DNA of 19,767 nt from OFTM382 sp964352615 (GCA_964352615.1 CAYGSG010000052.1:1-19767), one strand, 5' to 3'. Positions 1-7,561 are shown, numbered from the stretch's first letter. A program made the numbers and translations. Notes: generated from the letters alone by a model not told the origin.

Positions 1-861
1 GATCTCGGTGGTCGCGATGTCGGAGTGGCCCAGCATCTCCTGGACGACGCGCAGGTCGGCACCGCCCGCGAGCAGATGGGTGGCGAAGCTGTGACGGAGC
101 ATGTGCGGGTGTGTGTGGGGCAGGCCCGCGTCCTTGGCGAGCTTGGTGACGATCTGCCAGAGCCGGTTGCGGTCCAGCGGACGGCCGGTGCGGGAGAGGA
201 ACAGCTCTGGCCTGAGGCGTTCTGGGCGTTCGAGCAGCGGTCGGCAGTCGCGCTCGTACCGGTCGATGGCCGCCACGGCGGGGGCGCCGAGCGGGACGAT
301 GCGGTCTTTGTCGCCCTTGCCCGTGACACGGACGATGCCGCTGTCGCGGATGACGTGCTTGGACAAGATGCCCGCAGCTTCGGTGGCGCGCAGGCCCGAG
401 GCGTACATCAGTTCCAGTATCGCCCGGTCACGGATCCACAGAGGCAGGGCTTTGGAGTCGGTGGTCGGCTGGGTGGCCTGCTCGATGAGGGTGCGGACCT
501 GCTTGGGCGAGAGCACGTGAGGCAGGTTGCGCCACCGGCTGGGCTGATCGAGGTGGTCGGCGGGGTTGGCATCGAGCCGCTCCCGCGTGGAGAGCCATCG
601 GTAGAACGCCTTCATGGTGGCCAGGTGCCGGGCGACCGACGAGCCCTTGAGCTTCTTGTCGCGCGAGAGCGCGATGGCGTGCGCGCGGAGGTCGTCGGTG
701 GTGGCGGCGGCCGGTGACGCAACGCCGGCTTGGCGGAGATCGTTGAACAGGTTGCGGAGATCGAGCCCGTAGGCGCTGCGTGTGTGGTCGCTGAGCCGGC
801 ACTCGACGCGGAGAAACACGTCGAAGTCGGCTTGCGCTCTGGAGAAGGCATCGGGGTTCAC
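1..861 (-). CDS. xerD: Tyrosine recombinase XerC/XerD, 3' end cut by window edge
   Basis: Site-specific tyrosine recombinase of the Xer family, which normally resolves chromosome dimers at dif. 287 codons are visible. The N-terminal SAM-like DNA-binding domain (residues about 5-90) has the typical FLRVE..LSDHT...Y..DL pattern. The catalytic domain shows Arg158 in ASGLRATE, Lys182 in VTGKGDKDR, His253 and Arg256 in HMLRHSF, and His279 in LGHSDIATTEI. The nucleophilic Tyr is expected at residue 288, immediately beyond base 1, so the protein probably lacks only some 10-20 residues here. The start is a GTG at 861-859 with no strong ribosome binding site. The frame stays open upstream, so the start is uncertain. 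It lies downstream of flagellin 1 on the same strand but is separated from it by a terminator. XerC and XerD cannot be separated by eye; the symbol is provisional. Confidence 0.9.
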   Translation of the reverse strand, partial: MNPDAFSRAQADFDVFLRVECRLSDHTRSAYGLDLRNLFNDLRQAGVASPAAATTDDLRAHAIALSRDKKLKGSSVARHLATMKAFYRWLSTRERLDANPADHLDQPSRWRNLPHVLSPKQVRTLIEQATQPTTDSKALPLWIRDRAILELMYASGLRATEAAGILSKHVIRDSGIVRVTGKGDKDRIVPLGAPAVAAIDRYERDCRPLLERPERLRPELFLSRTGRPLDRNRLWQIVTKLAKDAGLPHTHPHMLRHSFATHLLAGGADLRVVQEMLGHSDIATTEI

Positions 862-910
862 AGACTGAGTATCGGCGGCAGGGGGGCTCTGGGCGGAAAT
901 GTGGGCGCAC

Positions 911-941
911 GAAAGAGCCCCGACCGAGTTGGCCGGGGCTC
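911..941 (-). terminator. Rho-independent terminator after flagellin 1
   Basis: Perfect 8-bp inverted repeat GAGCCCCG / CGGGGCTC (915-922 and 934-941), extendable by two further G-C pairs across one mismatch. On the minus strand it is followed by a short T-rich stretch (TTTCG). It lies 32 bases past the flagellin 1 stop codon and would separate flagellin 1 from the recombinase gene. Confidence 0.75.
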
Positions 942-972
942 AGGGGGGATCAGGGTTGGACGCCGCAGTGCT

Positions 973-2505
973 TTAGCCGAGCAGGGCCAGAGCGTTCTGC
1001 GGGGTCTGGTTGGCCAGGGCCAGAATCTGGGTCGAGGCCTGGCTGAGGATCTGCGAGCGGGTGAGCTTGGCCGTCTCCTCGGCGAAGTCGGTGTCGCGGA
1101 TCAGGCTCTCGGCTGCGGAGGTGTTCTCGACGGCGACGCCGAGGCTCCGGATGGATGCCCCGATGACGTTCGACTGGAACGCACCGAGTCGGCCGCGAGT
1201 CGAGGAGACCTGTCCGATCGCTTGGTTGACGATCTTCTGGGCGGCGTCGATGTCGCCATCGACGACGTTGAACGACTTGCCGCTGGCCAGGTCGTTGAGG
1301 AAGCCCAGGTCGGAGCTGCCGAGTTCGCGGGCCGCGATGTTGGAGATGCCCAGCGAGACCTTGCCGCCGACGTCGACGTTGCCGCCGAGCTGGAAGTCAG
1401 CACCACCACCGGTGATGGTGAAGGCGTTGAGGGTCGCGAGGGTCTGGGAATCGCTCGTGGTGAGGGTGGCCTCGACGTTGAGGAAGTCGGTGTTGATCTT
1501 CAGCGTCTTGCCGTCGGCGGTCGCCACGATGCCGTTGACGGTGGCCCCGATGTTCTGGCCGTCGTCACGGATGCCGTTCTCGGCCGCGACGCTGCTGAAC
1601 GCCACACCGCTGGCGGTGTCGACGCTGCTGGCATCGGCTGCATCAAAGCTGTACACACCGAACTGAGCCGAGGCGGCGTTGATGTTGGCGTCCGACTTGA
1701 CTTCGACGGACACGAAGTCCTTGGCTCCGAAGTCCTCGGAGACCAGTGAGAAGCCGTTGGCGAACGAGCCGCTGCCAGCGACCGAAGCGGTCACGCCGGT
1801 GACATCGGTGAAACTGTTGATGGTGTTGGCGATGGTGGTGAGGGTCGTGCCCGAGGCGAAGGAGAGCTCGCGGTTGCCCTTGGCACCGGAGACTTCGATC
1901 GTGAACGAGCCGCCGCCGCCGCCGAAGTCGAGGCTGGTGGCGCCGACCGACAGGAAGAGCTGGCCCTGCTGGGCGGACTGTGTCACGACGATCTCGACGT
2001 CCAGATTGGCACCGGAGAACTTGGAGGCGTTGATCTGGAAGTCAGAGACAGCGCCCGAGACGTTGCTGACCTGGTAGTCGAACGTGCCGTTGAGCAGCTT
2101 GACGCCCTGGAAGCTGGTGTTGTTTGCGATCCGGTCGACGGACTGCAGGATGGAGTCGATCTGGAGCTGGTTGGCTTCCTTCTCTTCTGCACTGAGACCG
2201 GCGCTGTTGGCGCTCTGGGTGAGCAGGCCCTGGAGTTCGGTGAGCAGGCCGGAGACTTCCTGAAGGCCGCCCTCGGCGATGTTGGTCACCTGGTCAGCAC
2301 GCTCGGCGTTGGAGATGGCGGCGTTGGTGGCCCGGATGTCCTTGCGCAGGTTCTCCGAGGCGATCAGACCGGCCGGGTCGTCCTTGCCGCGGTTGATCCG
2401 CAGACCCGTGCTCAGACGGTCAAGCGAAGTACCGAGTGCGAAGTTGTTGGCACCCAGCACACGCTGGGCAACAAGCGATTGAACGTTGGTGTTGATGCGG
2501 CTCAT
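973..2505 (-). CDS. fliC: Flagellin 1 (filament protein)
   Basis: Flagellin, the secreted subunit of the flagellar filament, 510 aa. The N-terminal D0/D1 region (residues 1-140) starts MSRINTNVQSLVAQ and carries LSTGLRINRGKDDPAGL at about 31-47 and the Q-rich helix ending in SFQGVKLLNG. The C-terminal D0/D1 region (about 425-510) carries SLIRDTDFAEETAKLTRSQI and ends in ALALLG. The middle contains a flagellin hook IN-like motif (about 199-240: FTIEV, then TLTTIANTIN). The frame is open further upstream, but this ATG is chosen because GGAGG lies 9 bases before it and because it matches the family start. It is paralogous to the gene at 2846-4399. It is preceded by a 276-base leader region and by the terminator of flagellin 2, so it needs its own promoter. 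Confidence 0.96.
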   Translation of the reverse strand: MSRINTNVQSLVAQRVLGANNFALGTSLDRLSTGLRINRGKDDPAGLIASENLRKDIRATNAAISNAERADQVTNIAEGGLQEVSGLLTELQGLLTQSANSAGLSAEEKEANQLQIDSILQSVDRIANNTSFQGVKLLNGTFDYQVSNVSGAVSDFQINASKFSGANLDVEIVVTQSAQQGQLFLSVGATSLDFGGGGGSFTIEVSGAKGNRELSFASGTTLTTIANTINSFTDVTGVTASVAGSGSFANGFSLVSEDFGAKDFVSVEVKSDANINAASAQFGVYSFDAADASSVDTASGVAFSSVAAENGIRDDGQNIGATVNGIVATADGKTLKINTDFLNVEATLTTSDSQTLATLNAFTITGGGADFQLGGNVDVGGKVSLGISNIAARELGSSDLGFLNDLASGKSFNVVDGDIDAAQKIVNQAIGQVSSTRGRLGAFQSNVIGASIRSLGVAVENTSAAESLIRDTDFAEETAKLTRSQILSQASTQILALANQTPQNALALLG

Positions 2506-2506
2506 G

Positions 2507-2519
2507 AGAGGTGTCCTCC
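2507..2519 (-). promoter_or_regulatory. Flagellin 1 Shine-Dalgarno site in a small hairpin; candidate CsrA site
   Basis: The leader reads CACGGAGGACACCTCTC before ATG. GGAGG can pair with CCTCT around an ACA loop (five pairs, one of them G-U), hiding the ribosome binding site. The nine bases CACGGAGGA are identical in the flagellin 2 leader. Two more GGA triplets lie upstream on the minus strand near 2573-2579. GGA overlapping a Shine-Dalgarno site is the known signature of CsrA targets; binding here is inference. Confidence 0.45.
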
Positions 2520-2613
2520 GTGAAAGCGGGCTTGCCGGCCCCAAGTGACTCGCGGCTTAGGGGTGGTGGATCCGTCCACATGCCCGTTGCCGAACCCTGC
2601 TGATTGCTGCCGA

Positions 2614-2632
2614 TCTCGGGACAATCCCGAGA
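2614..2632 (-). other. Leader hairpin upstream of flagellin 1
   Basis: Perfect 7-bp inverted repeat TCTCGGG / CCCGAGA with a 5-base loop (ATTGT on the minus strand), about 110 bases before the flagellin 1 start. There is no following T-run, so it is not a terminator. It contains GGGA at the stem-loop boundary and could be a stability element or a secondary CsrA contact. The role is unknown. Confidence 0.4.
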
Positions 2633-2737
2633 ACCCCGGCGACCGAGGCCAACAGGCTTCGGCGGATTCGAGATCGACTCGGCGGGACACCGGATGAAGT
2701 CAGAGGGTCGTTTGCCACGCAAAAACTCACGAAAGCA

Positions 2738-2752
2738 GCCCGGCTTGTGCCG
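2738..2752 (-). promoter_or_regulatory. Weak candidate sigma-54 promoter for flagellin 1
   Basis: On the minus strand CGGCACAAGCCGGGC has the GG-N10-GC spacing and a good -24 half (GGCAC), but the -12 half is GGGC instead of TTGC. It sits just downstream of the flagellin 2 terminator, where a flagellin 1 promoter is required, and would give a leader of about 220 bases. In GC-rich DNA this could be chance. Confidence 0.25.
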
Positions 2753-2781
2753 AACGGGCGGCCTGCGCTCGCGCATTCGGC

Positions 2782-2815
2782 GCAAAAAGAACAACGGGCC
2801 GCACAAGGCGGCCCG
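2782..2815 (-). terminator. Rho-independent terminator after flagellin 2
   Basis: Perfect 8-bp stem CGGGCCGC / GCGGCCCG (2795-2802 and 2808-2815) with a 5-base loop. On the minus strand it is followed by TTGTTCTTTTTG. It lies 30 bases after the flagellin 2 stop codon. It is the clearest terminator in the window. Confidence 0.9.
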
Positions 2816-2845
2816 CTGTGGTGGTGTTATATGGACTTATCTCGA

Positions 2846-4399
2846 CTAGCCCAGGAGCTGAAGCACCTGCTGGGCCTGCTGGTTGGCTAACTGAAGGACG
2901 CTCGTGCCCGCGGAGCTGAGCACCTGAGCCCGCGTGAGCTGGCTGGTCTCGTACGCAAAGTCCGCATCACGGATCTGCGAGTTCGACGCGCTCAAGTTCT
3001 CAACCGAGGACTGGAGCGAGCGGACGTTGGGATCGAGCACGTTCCGCTCGAACGCACCGAGTCGGCCTCGGGTCACCGCGACCTCGTCGATGGACTTGTT
3101 GAGCACATCCTGAGCGTTGGTGAAATCGGACCGATCGACCATGTTGGCGATGTCGTTGCGTCCGCCGGTCTTGAGCGAGCTGAGGAACTCGAGCGCGCCG
3201 TTGGCGACCGTACCGCCGAGCCGGCTAGCCGCGACCGATGGGATTCCGACGTTGACCTGCTGAAGGGCGCTGACCTCCGGCCCGACCTGGAACTGAGCGC
3301 CGCTGCCCGTGATGTTGAACGTGGATGCAGCGGTTGTTGGATCGGTTGCGAACGCCGCATCCAGCGTGAGATTCAGCCCGAGCTGTGTGGTGTTGAGCGA
3401 GACCTCGAGGCCTCTGCCGGTCGCGAGCGTGCCGTTGACGAGGGCGGCGACGTTGCGCCCCGCGTCGCGGGTCGCGGTGGTTAGCTGGGGGTCGGCCCAC
3501 GGGAACCCAGCGGAAACATCCGGCAGGGCGTAGGCGTCGTCGAACTTGTAAAGGATGAACGCATCGTCGGCGGGGTTGTTGGGCGTGTTGAGGCGCTTGA
3601 CGGAGACGAACTCCGCCGTGCCGTAGCCCTCAGAACTGAACGAGATACCGCTGTTGACGTTGCCGTTGATCAGCGAAGCCTTCACGCCGGTGGTGGCCGT
3701 GAGGTTGTTGATGGCGTTGGCGACGGTGTCGAGAGCGGTCCCGCTGGGGAAGGTGACGACCTGCACGCCTCTTGAGCCAGCGAGCTCGAGCTCGACGCTG
3801 GAGAGGATCTCACCGGTGGGGGTGCCCGCGCCGCCATTAAAGAACAGCGAACCGACCTGGGCCGAGGCGATGACGTCGATCTCGACGCCTACCTGGGTCT
3901 GGCCGATGAAGCTGGCGTTGGTGACCTGGGCCCGGTCGATGGCCGACGGGTTGATGCCCGAGAGCGTGTAGTCGAGCGAGCCGTTCAGCAGGGTGAGCCC
4001 GCCGAAGGTCGAGGTGTTGGAGATGCGGGTGATCGAGTCGATCGCCGAGTCGATCTGCAACTGGTTGGCAGCCCGCTCTTCGACCGAGTTGGCGCCGGTG
4101 TTGGCGGACTCGACGATGAGCTCTTTGATCGAGAGCAGCAGATCGCTTACCTCGGCCAGTGCGGCCTCGGTGGTGGCGATGACCGAGCTGGCGCGCTCGG
4201 CGTTGCTGATCGCCTGCTGAGCGCCCGAGATGTCGGACCGCAGTCGCTCGGTAATGATGAGCCCTGCGGGGTCGTCCTTGCCTCGGTTGATCCGCAGGCC
4301 TGTGGACAGCCGTTCCAACGCGGACTCGAGGTCCTTGTTGGAGTTGACCAGATTTTGTTGTGCAATCACACTTGGAATATTCGTGTTGATGCGAGCCAT
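2846..4399 (-). CDS. fliC: Flagellin 2 (filament protein)
   Basis: Second flagellin, 517 aa, a paralogue of flagellin 1. The N-terminal part starts MARINTNIPSVIAQQN and contains RLSTGLRINRGKDDPAGLI; the C-terminal part contains QIRDADFAYETSQLTRAQV and ends QVLQLLG. As in flagellin 1, the central domain has an IN-like motif (about 190-245: SVELELAGSRG, then TALDTVANAINNLT). The terminal regions align well with flagellin 1 while the centre has diverged, as expected for surface-exposed D2/D3 regions. The ATG has a GGAGG six bases upstream. The gene begins only 45 bases after csrA, with no terminator between them, so it may be read from the csrA transcript or from a promoter inside csrA. It is followed by a strong terminator. 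Confidence 0.96.
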   Translation of the reverse strand: MARINTNIPSVIAQQNLVNSNKDLESALERLSTGLRINRGKDDPAGLIITERLRSDISGAQQAISNAERASSVIATTEAALAEVSDLLLSIKELIVESANTGANSVEERAANQLQIDSAIDSITRISNTSTFGGLTLLNGSLDYTLSGINPSAIDRAQVTNASFIGQTQVGVEIDVIASAQVGSLFFNGGAGTPTGEILSSVELELAGSRGVQVVTFPSGTALDTVANAINNLTATTGVKASLINGNVNSGISFSSEGYGTAEFVSVKRLNTPNNPADDAFILYKFDDAYALPDVSAGFPWADPQLTTATRDAGRNVAALVNGTLATGRGLEVSLNTTQLGLNLTLDAAFATDPTTAASTFNITGSGAQFQVGPEVSALQQVNVGIPSVAASRLGGTVANGALEFLSSLKTGGRNDIANMVDRSDFTNAQDVLNKSIDEVAVTRGRLGAFERNVLDPNVRSLQSSVENLSASNSQIRDADFAYETSQLTRAQVLSSAGTSVLQLANQQAQQVLQLLG

Positions 4400-4401
4400 G
4401 A

Positions 4402-4417
4402 CAATCCTCCGTGATTG
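4402..4417 (-). promoter_or_regulatory. Flagellin 2 leader hairpin with GGA loop: candidate CsrA operator
   Basis: The minus strand reads CAATCACGGAGGATTG, two bases before ATG. CAATC and GATTG form a perfect 5-bp stem around the six-base loop ACGGAG, which contains the GGA of the Shine-Dalgarno sequence. This matches the known preference of CsrA for GGA in a hairpin loop overlapping the ribosome binding site. The csrA gene lies directly upstream. Binding itself is inferred. Confidence 0.65.
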
Positions 4418-4444
4418 AGGCGTTCGCGCGGGCGGGGAAAGGGC

Positions 4445-4780
4445 TTACCCGAGTGAGCGGGCGTCCCTAGCGTCGGTTCGGTCGGTGGTTTCGTCGCGGA
4501 TGGGGCGGACCAGTTCAGCGGTCCTGGCCCGATTCGCGGCTTTGGCGGAAGCGATGGATCGGGCGCCGCTCGAAAGCGTGCGAACGTCCTCGCTGGCGAT
4601 GGTTGAAGCGTTACGGTTTTCCCGCTGGATGGCCTCGTAGACCTCCTTGCGGTGAACCGCGACCGAGGTGGGTGCGGTGATACCCAGCCGGACCTTATCG
4701 CCTCGTACGTCAACGACGGTGATCTCGATCGTGTCGCCGATCATGATCGTTTCGTCGCGTTGCCGTGAGAGCACGAGCAT
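4445..4780 (-). CDS. csrA: CsrA carbon storage/translation regulator with long C-terminal tail
   Basis: RNA-binding translational regulator that binds GGA motifs over ribosome binding sites. In many flagellated bacteria it represses flagellin translation and is antagonised by FliW. Residues 1-57 match the family closely: MLVLSRQRDETIMIGD, then VRLGITAP and VAVHR with Arg44, the key RNA-contacting residue, and Leu4 also in place. The product is 111 aa, whereas the family is usually about 60-80 aa. The extra 45 or so residues (about 65-111) are rich in Ala, Arg, Ser, Asp and Thr and look disordered. The start is set by GAGGAG six bases before ATG and by the invariant MLVL; an upstream open extension is not needed. 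It lies between fliW and flagellin 2. Confidence 0.95.
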   Translation of the reverse strand: MLVLSRQRDETIMIGDTIEITVVDVRGDKVRLGITAPTSVAVHRKEVYEAIQRENRNASTIASEDVRTLSSGARSIASAKAANRARTAELVRPIRDETTDRTDARDARSLG

Positions 4781-4896
4781 CGGTGACTCCTCGCGCCGGC
4801 TCCAGGGAGCATGGGCCATGGCGCGTCGGGGGAAAGAACGTGGGAGCGCCGGTCGTCGCACTCCATTACAGCGACCGGTGCAGCGCAGGCAGGGTC

Positions 4897-5343
4897 TCAG
4901 GCGGATGCCGCGTGCTTCTGTGCAGCGACGGTGATAAGGGTCTGGCGCGTCGTCCAGCGCTTGTCCGCGAGGACGAACTGCTCGCCCACACGCGACAGGG
5001 TGTTGATGATGAGCGGTCCCTGAAGGTTGCCCGTCAGGTTCTGATCGACCTTGTTGACGATCACGAAGACCTGGCTGTCCTCGATCTTGGCGATGCCCAG
5101 CGATTCCAGTTGCTCGGGCCGTATCGGGACCTGGTAGTCCTCGATGAACAGCGTCGGGTCAGTAATGACAAAGGCTAGATCCGGGTCCTCGATCGACTGC
5201 AACCAGAAGAAGCAGGCGTCCTCGCCAGGCTCCAACAGGCAGAAACGCTTTCGATCGGGAAACCCGAGCAGTCCCTTGTCGAACGTGATCACGCGGTCCT
5301 CCGCGATATCGATCACTCCAAAGCGAGTCGTACGCACATCCAT
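4897..5343 (-). CDS. fliW: FliW flagellar assembly factor (CsrA antagonist)
   Basis: Cytoplasmic flagellar assembly factor, 148 aa, the normal family length. In characterised systems FliW binds either flagellin or CsrA. When flagellin is exported, the freed FliW removes CsrA from flagellin mRNA. Family features are the start MDVRTTRFGVIDIAEDRVITF, then KGLLGFPD, the FFWLQSIEDPDLAFVITDP block, and VNLTGNLQGPLIIN-like strands near residues 105-120. Two in-frame ATGs exist: 5343 is preferred because GGAG lies eight bases upstream, while the one at 5361 lacks a ribosome binding site. It is followed at 116 bases by csrA and preceded by flgL with 166 bases between, so it may have its own promoter. 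Confidence 0.94.
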   Translation of the reverse strand: MDVRTTRFGVIDIAEDRVITFDKGLLGFPDRKRFCLLEPGEDACFFWLQSIEDPDLAFVITDPTLFIEDYQVPIRPEQLESLGIAKIEDSQVFVIVNKVDQNLTGNLQGPLIINTLSRVGEQFVLADKRWTTRQTLITVAAQKHAASA

Positions 5344-5412
5344 CGCGTCCGCTCCATTCATCCGGCCAGGTGTCACACACTGCGCAACTCCGCGCAGCCT
5401 CATGCGTCCGTA

Positions 5413-5434
5413 CAACCCGCGGCCGGGCGGGCTG
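5413..5434 (-). other. Hairpin upstream of fliW
   Basis: Inverted repeat CAGCCCGC / GCGGGTTG (minus strand; eight pairs including one G-U) with a 6-base loop in the 166-base flgL-fliW spacer. No T-run follows, so it is not an ordinary terminator. It could weaken read-through or stabilise the fliW end of the message. The rest of this spacer shows no clear promoter. Confidence 0.3.
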
Positions 5435-5509
5435 TGAGACACTCGATTCCAATCCTCGCTCGGCGGGCGCTGGCCCAGGCCGAGAGGTTGAGAGCGGTTC
5501 AGCGGGCGG

Positions 5510-7552
5510 TTAGCCCAGGAAGTCCAGCAGGCTCAGGCTGTTGACCAGCGTCGTGGTCTGGTACGCGGCCTGGAGCTGCGTCTGAAGGAGGGTCAATCGC
5601 GTCGAAGCCTCTGCAAAGTCCACGTCCCGCAGCGAACTGCGGAGCATCTCATCCGTCACGGCCCGATCGGTCAGCAGCTCCCGCTCCTGATCAACCCGCC
5701 GGGCCAGTCCGCCTACGAGCCCGCGTGTCTCGGCGACACGATCGAGATCGTCGTTGAGTGCGTTACTCGCAATCCCGATGCCAAACGAATCGTCAGCGAG
5801 CAAGGCGTCTCGTAAATCGATCAAATGCGTGAACACGTTGTCCACTCGCACCCTGGCGCGGTCTTCGCCCATGTAGGTCGCGGTGGCGGTATCGAACGAG
5901 CCGCTGAGCAGTCCAAGCTGCTCGGCTGCGGGCGAGTTGTTCCGCTGGCTCACGCTGAGCTGCCCGCCCAGAGCCGCATCTTGCGTGAACGCGATGCCGT
6001 TGGGACCGTCGCTGAGCGCGGCGTTGAACTGGCTGGTGGGTCTGCCCAGCCCGGCGAGCTGCGTATTGGCCTGCGCGTTGATGGTGTCGAGCAGCGTCTG
6101 CACGCTCACGAGGTCGTCCGGGCTCAGGTCGATCTCGAGCTCGGTCCCGTCGCCGAGCGTGATGCGGAAGTCCACGCTCAGCGCCGGGTCGGCGGCATCC
6201 TGCACAACCTCGACTCCACGCCCGTCGTTGAAGGACGAGATCGCGGTGTTCGGCCCGAGCGTTCGGATGCCCAGCAGCGTGGCGGTCGAGTTGTTGCCGG
6301 GCACTTCTTCGATGGACAGCGCAGCTTCTGCGCCCCCGGCTACATCGTGCACCACCGCGAAGCCATCTTTGGCATCGTTGATCTCGACCCGCACGCCTAG
6401 GCCCGTGGCTTCGATGCGGTTCTTGAGGTCGCCGAAGGTCTGAACGCCCGCGAGGTCGACGACCATCGAGCGGTTGTTGGCGCTGATGCGGATCTCGCCC
6501 AGCGGCGTGCCACCGATCGAGGTCAGAGGGCTGCGGTTGGTGAGCTTGGGGTCGAGCGAGGCCGCGTCCGAGGCAATCGCTGAGAAAACGATCGGCGAGC
6601 CAACGCTGTCGGTGGTCAGCCCGAGGTCTTCTGCGGTCGTGCCCGCGCCGACATCGCTGACAGTGAGTTGCGGATTGGCACCACCCTGTGCATCGAGGTC
6701 GAAGGCGAGCCCATCTGGCCCGACGCTGACGCCGTCCGGGCCGAGGATGGCCACGCCGAGCGTCGTTTCCTGAGCGATGATCGCGGCCTCGATGCGGTCG
6801 GCGACGTCCTGGATTGAATCCGCGCTCGACAGGTCAACGCGAACGGGCAGGTTGCCGTCGTAGCTCAGTTCGATCTCGCCTTTGGCGATGCCAAGGCCCC
6901 GCACGCCGCGAAGGTCAGAGAGGCGGGTATCGCCGGTGAGTTCGGGGCTGATGGTGGCGCTCTGCACGCGGGTCGAGGTGGAGCCGAGCACGTGCCGGCC
7001 GCCGAGCGTGACGGGCAGCGAACCGGTTCGGCCAAGATCGGTTTGCAGGCCGTCGCCCTCGCCCCGGTAGCGGAACCCGCCGCCGAAGGGCTCGACCGGG
7101 TCGGAGCCGGGCCTGCTTCCGCCGAACACCGCGCCGATCTCGCTGCGGGTATTGGCAAGGCCCAGCATGCTCTGCAAGATGGAATCGATCACCGCGGCCT
7201 GGCCCGCGCGCTCGGCAGAACTCGTCGAGACGTTAAGCTGGCCCAGCGCGAGATCGCGCGCATCCAGCAGCATGTCGGTCGCTTGGCCCAGCGCCGAGTC
7301 GAGCGTGTCGAGTGAGCCCGCTGCAGCCGACAGGTTGCGGTCGTACTGGCCCGCCTGCTCAAGCGAGGCATCGAGCCGGGCAATGATCGCGGCGGACATC
7401 GGGTCCTGGCTGGGCAGGCTGATGCGCCGACCCGTCGAGAGCTGCTGGCTCGCCCGGAACAACTCGAGGTTGGTGCGGTTGATCGTCGCGAGCGACGTAT
7501 TGGTTCGCAGCAGGTTGGGCACTCGGTTGACACTTGAGGAGATGGAGCTCAT
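5510..7552 (-). CDS. flgL: FlgL, hook-filament junction protein (HAP3), enlarged
   Basis: Flagellar hook-associated protein 3, joining FlgK to the filament. The N-terminal coiled coil (about 1-145: RVPNLLRTNTSLATINRTN, LSTGRRISLPSQDP) and the C-terminal helix (about 600-680: LRDVDFAEASTRLTLLQTQL, ending LLDFLG) are typical of the FlgL/flagellin family. At 680 aa it is about twice the size of the enterobacterial protein. The extra mass is a central region with three similar modules (about 211-316, 343-433 and 447-551). Each has an IN-like stretch (VDLSSADSIQDVADRIEAA; VDLAGVQTFGDLKNRIEAT; IDLSPDDLVSVQTLLDTIN), and each ends near an A..LGL motif. The ATG lies 9 bases after flgK, and its GAGGT overlaps the flgK stop codon, so the two are translationally linked. 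Confidence 0.93.
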   Translation of the reverse strand: MSSISSSVNRVPNLLRTNTSLATINRTNLELFRASQQLSTGRRISLPSQDPMSAAIIARLDASLEQAGQYDRNLSAAAGSLDTLDSALGQATDMLLDARDLALGQLNVSTSSAERAGQAAVIDSILQSMLGLANTRSEIGAVFGGSRPGSDPVEPFGGGFRYRGEGDGLQTDLGRTGSLPVTLGGRHVLGSTSTRVQSATISPELTGDTRLSDLRGVRGLGIAKGEIELSYDGNLPVRVDLSSADSIQDVADRIEAAIIAQETTLGVAILGPDGVSVGPDGLAFDLDAQGGANPQLTVSDVGAGTTAEDLGLTTDSVGSPIVFSAIASDAASLDPKLTNRSPLTSIGGTPLGEIRISANNRSMVVDLAGVQTFGDLKNRIEATGLGVRVEINDAKDGFAVVHDVAGGAEAALSIEEVPGNNSTATLLGIRTLGPNTAISSFNDGRGVEVVQDAADPALSVDFRITLGDGTELEIDLSPDDLVSVQTLLDTINAQANTQLAGLGRPTSQFNAALSDGPNGIAFTQDAALGGQLSVSQRNNSPAAEQLGLLSGSFDTATATYMGEDRARVRVDNVFTHLIDLRDALLADDSFGIGIASNALNDDLDRVAETRGLVGGLARRVDQERELLTDRAVTDEMLRSSLRDVDFAEASTRLTLLQTQLQAAYQTTTLVNSLSLLDFLG

Positions 7553-7561
7553 AGCAGTACC

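Noticed and set aside
428..910. Minus-strand frame of 160 codons at the left end
   Set aside because: Arg/Pro/His-rich shadow; the real gene is in the adjacent frame and shows all visible tyrosine recombinase catalytic residues.
730..1749. Plus-strand open frame spanning the recombinase 5' end and the flagellin 1 3' end
   Set aside because: It crosses two clear minus-strand genes and the terminator between them, and its translation has no recognisable motif.
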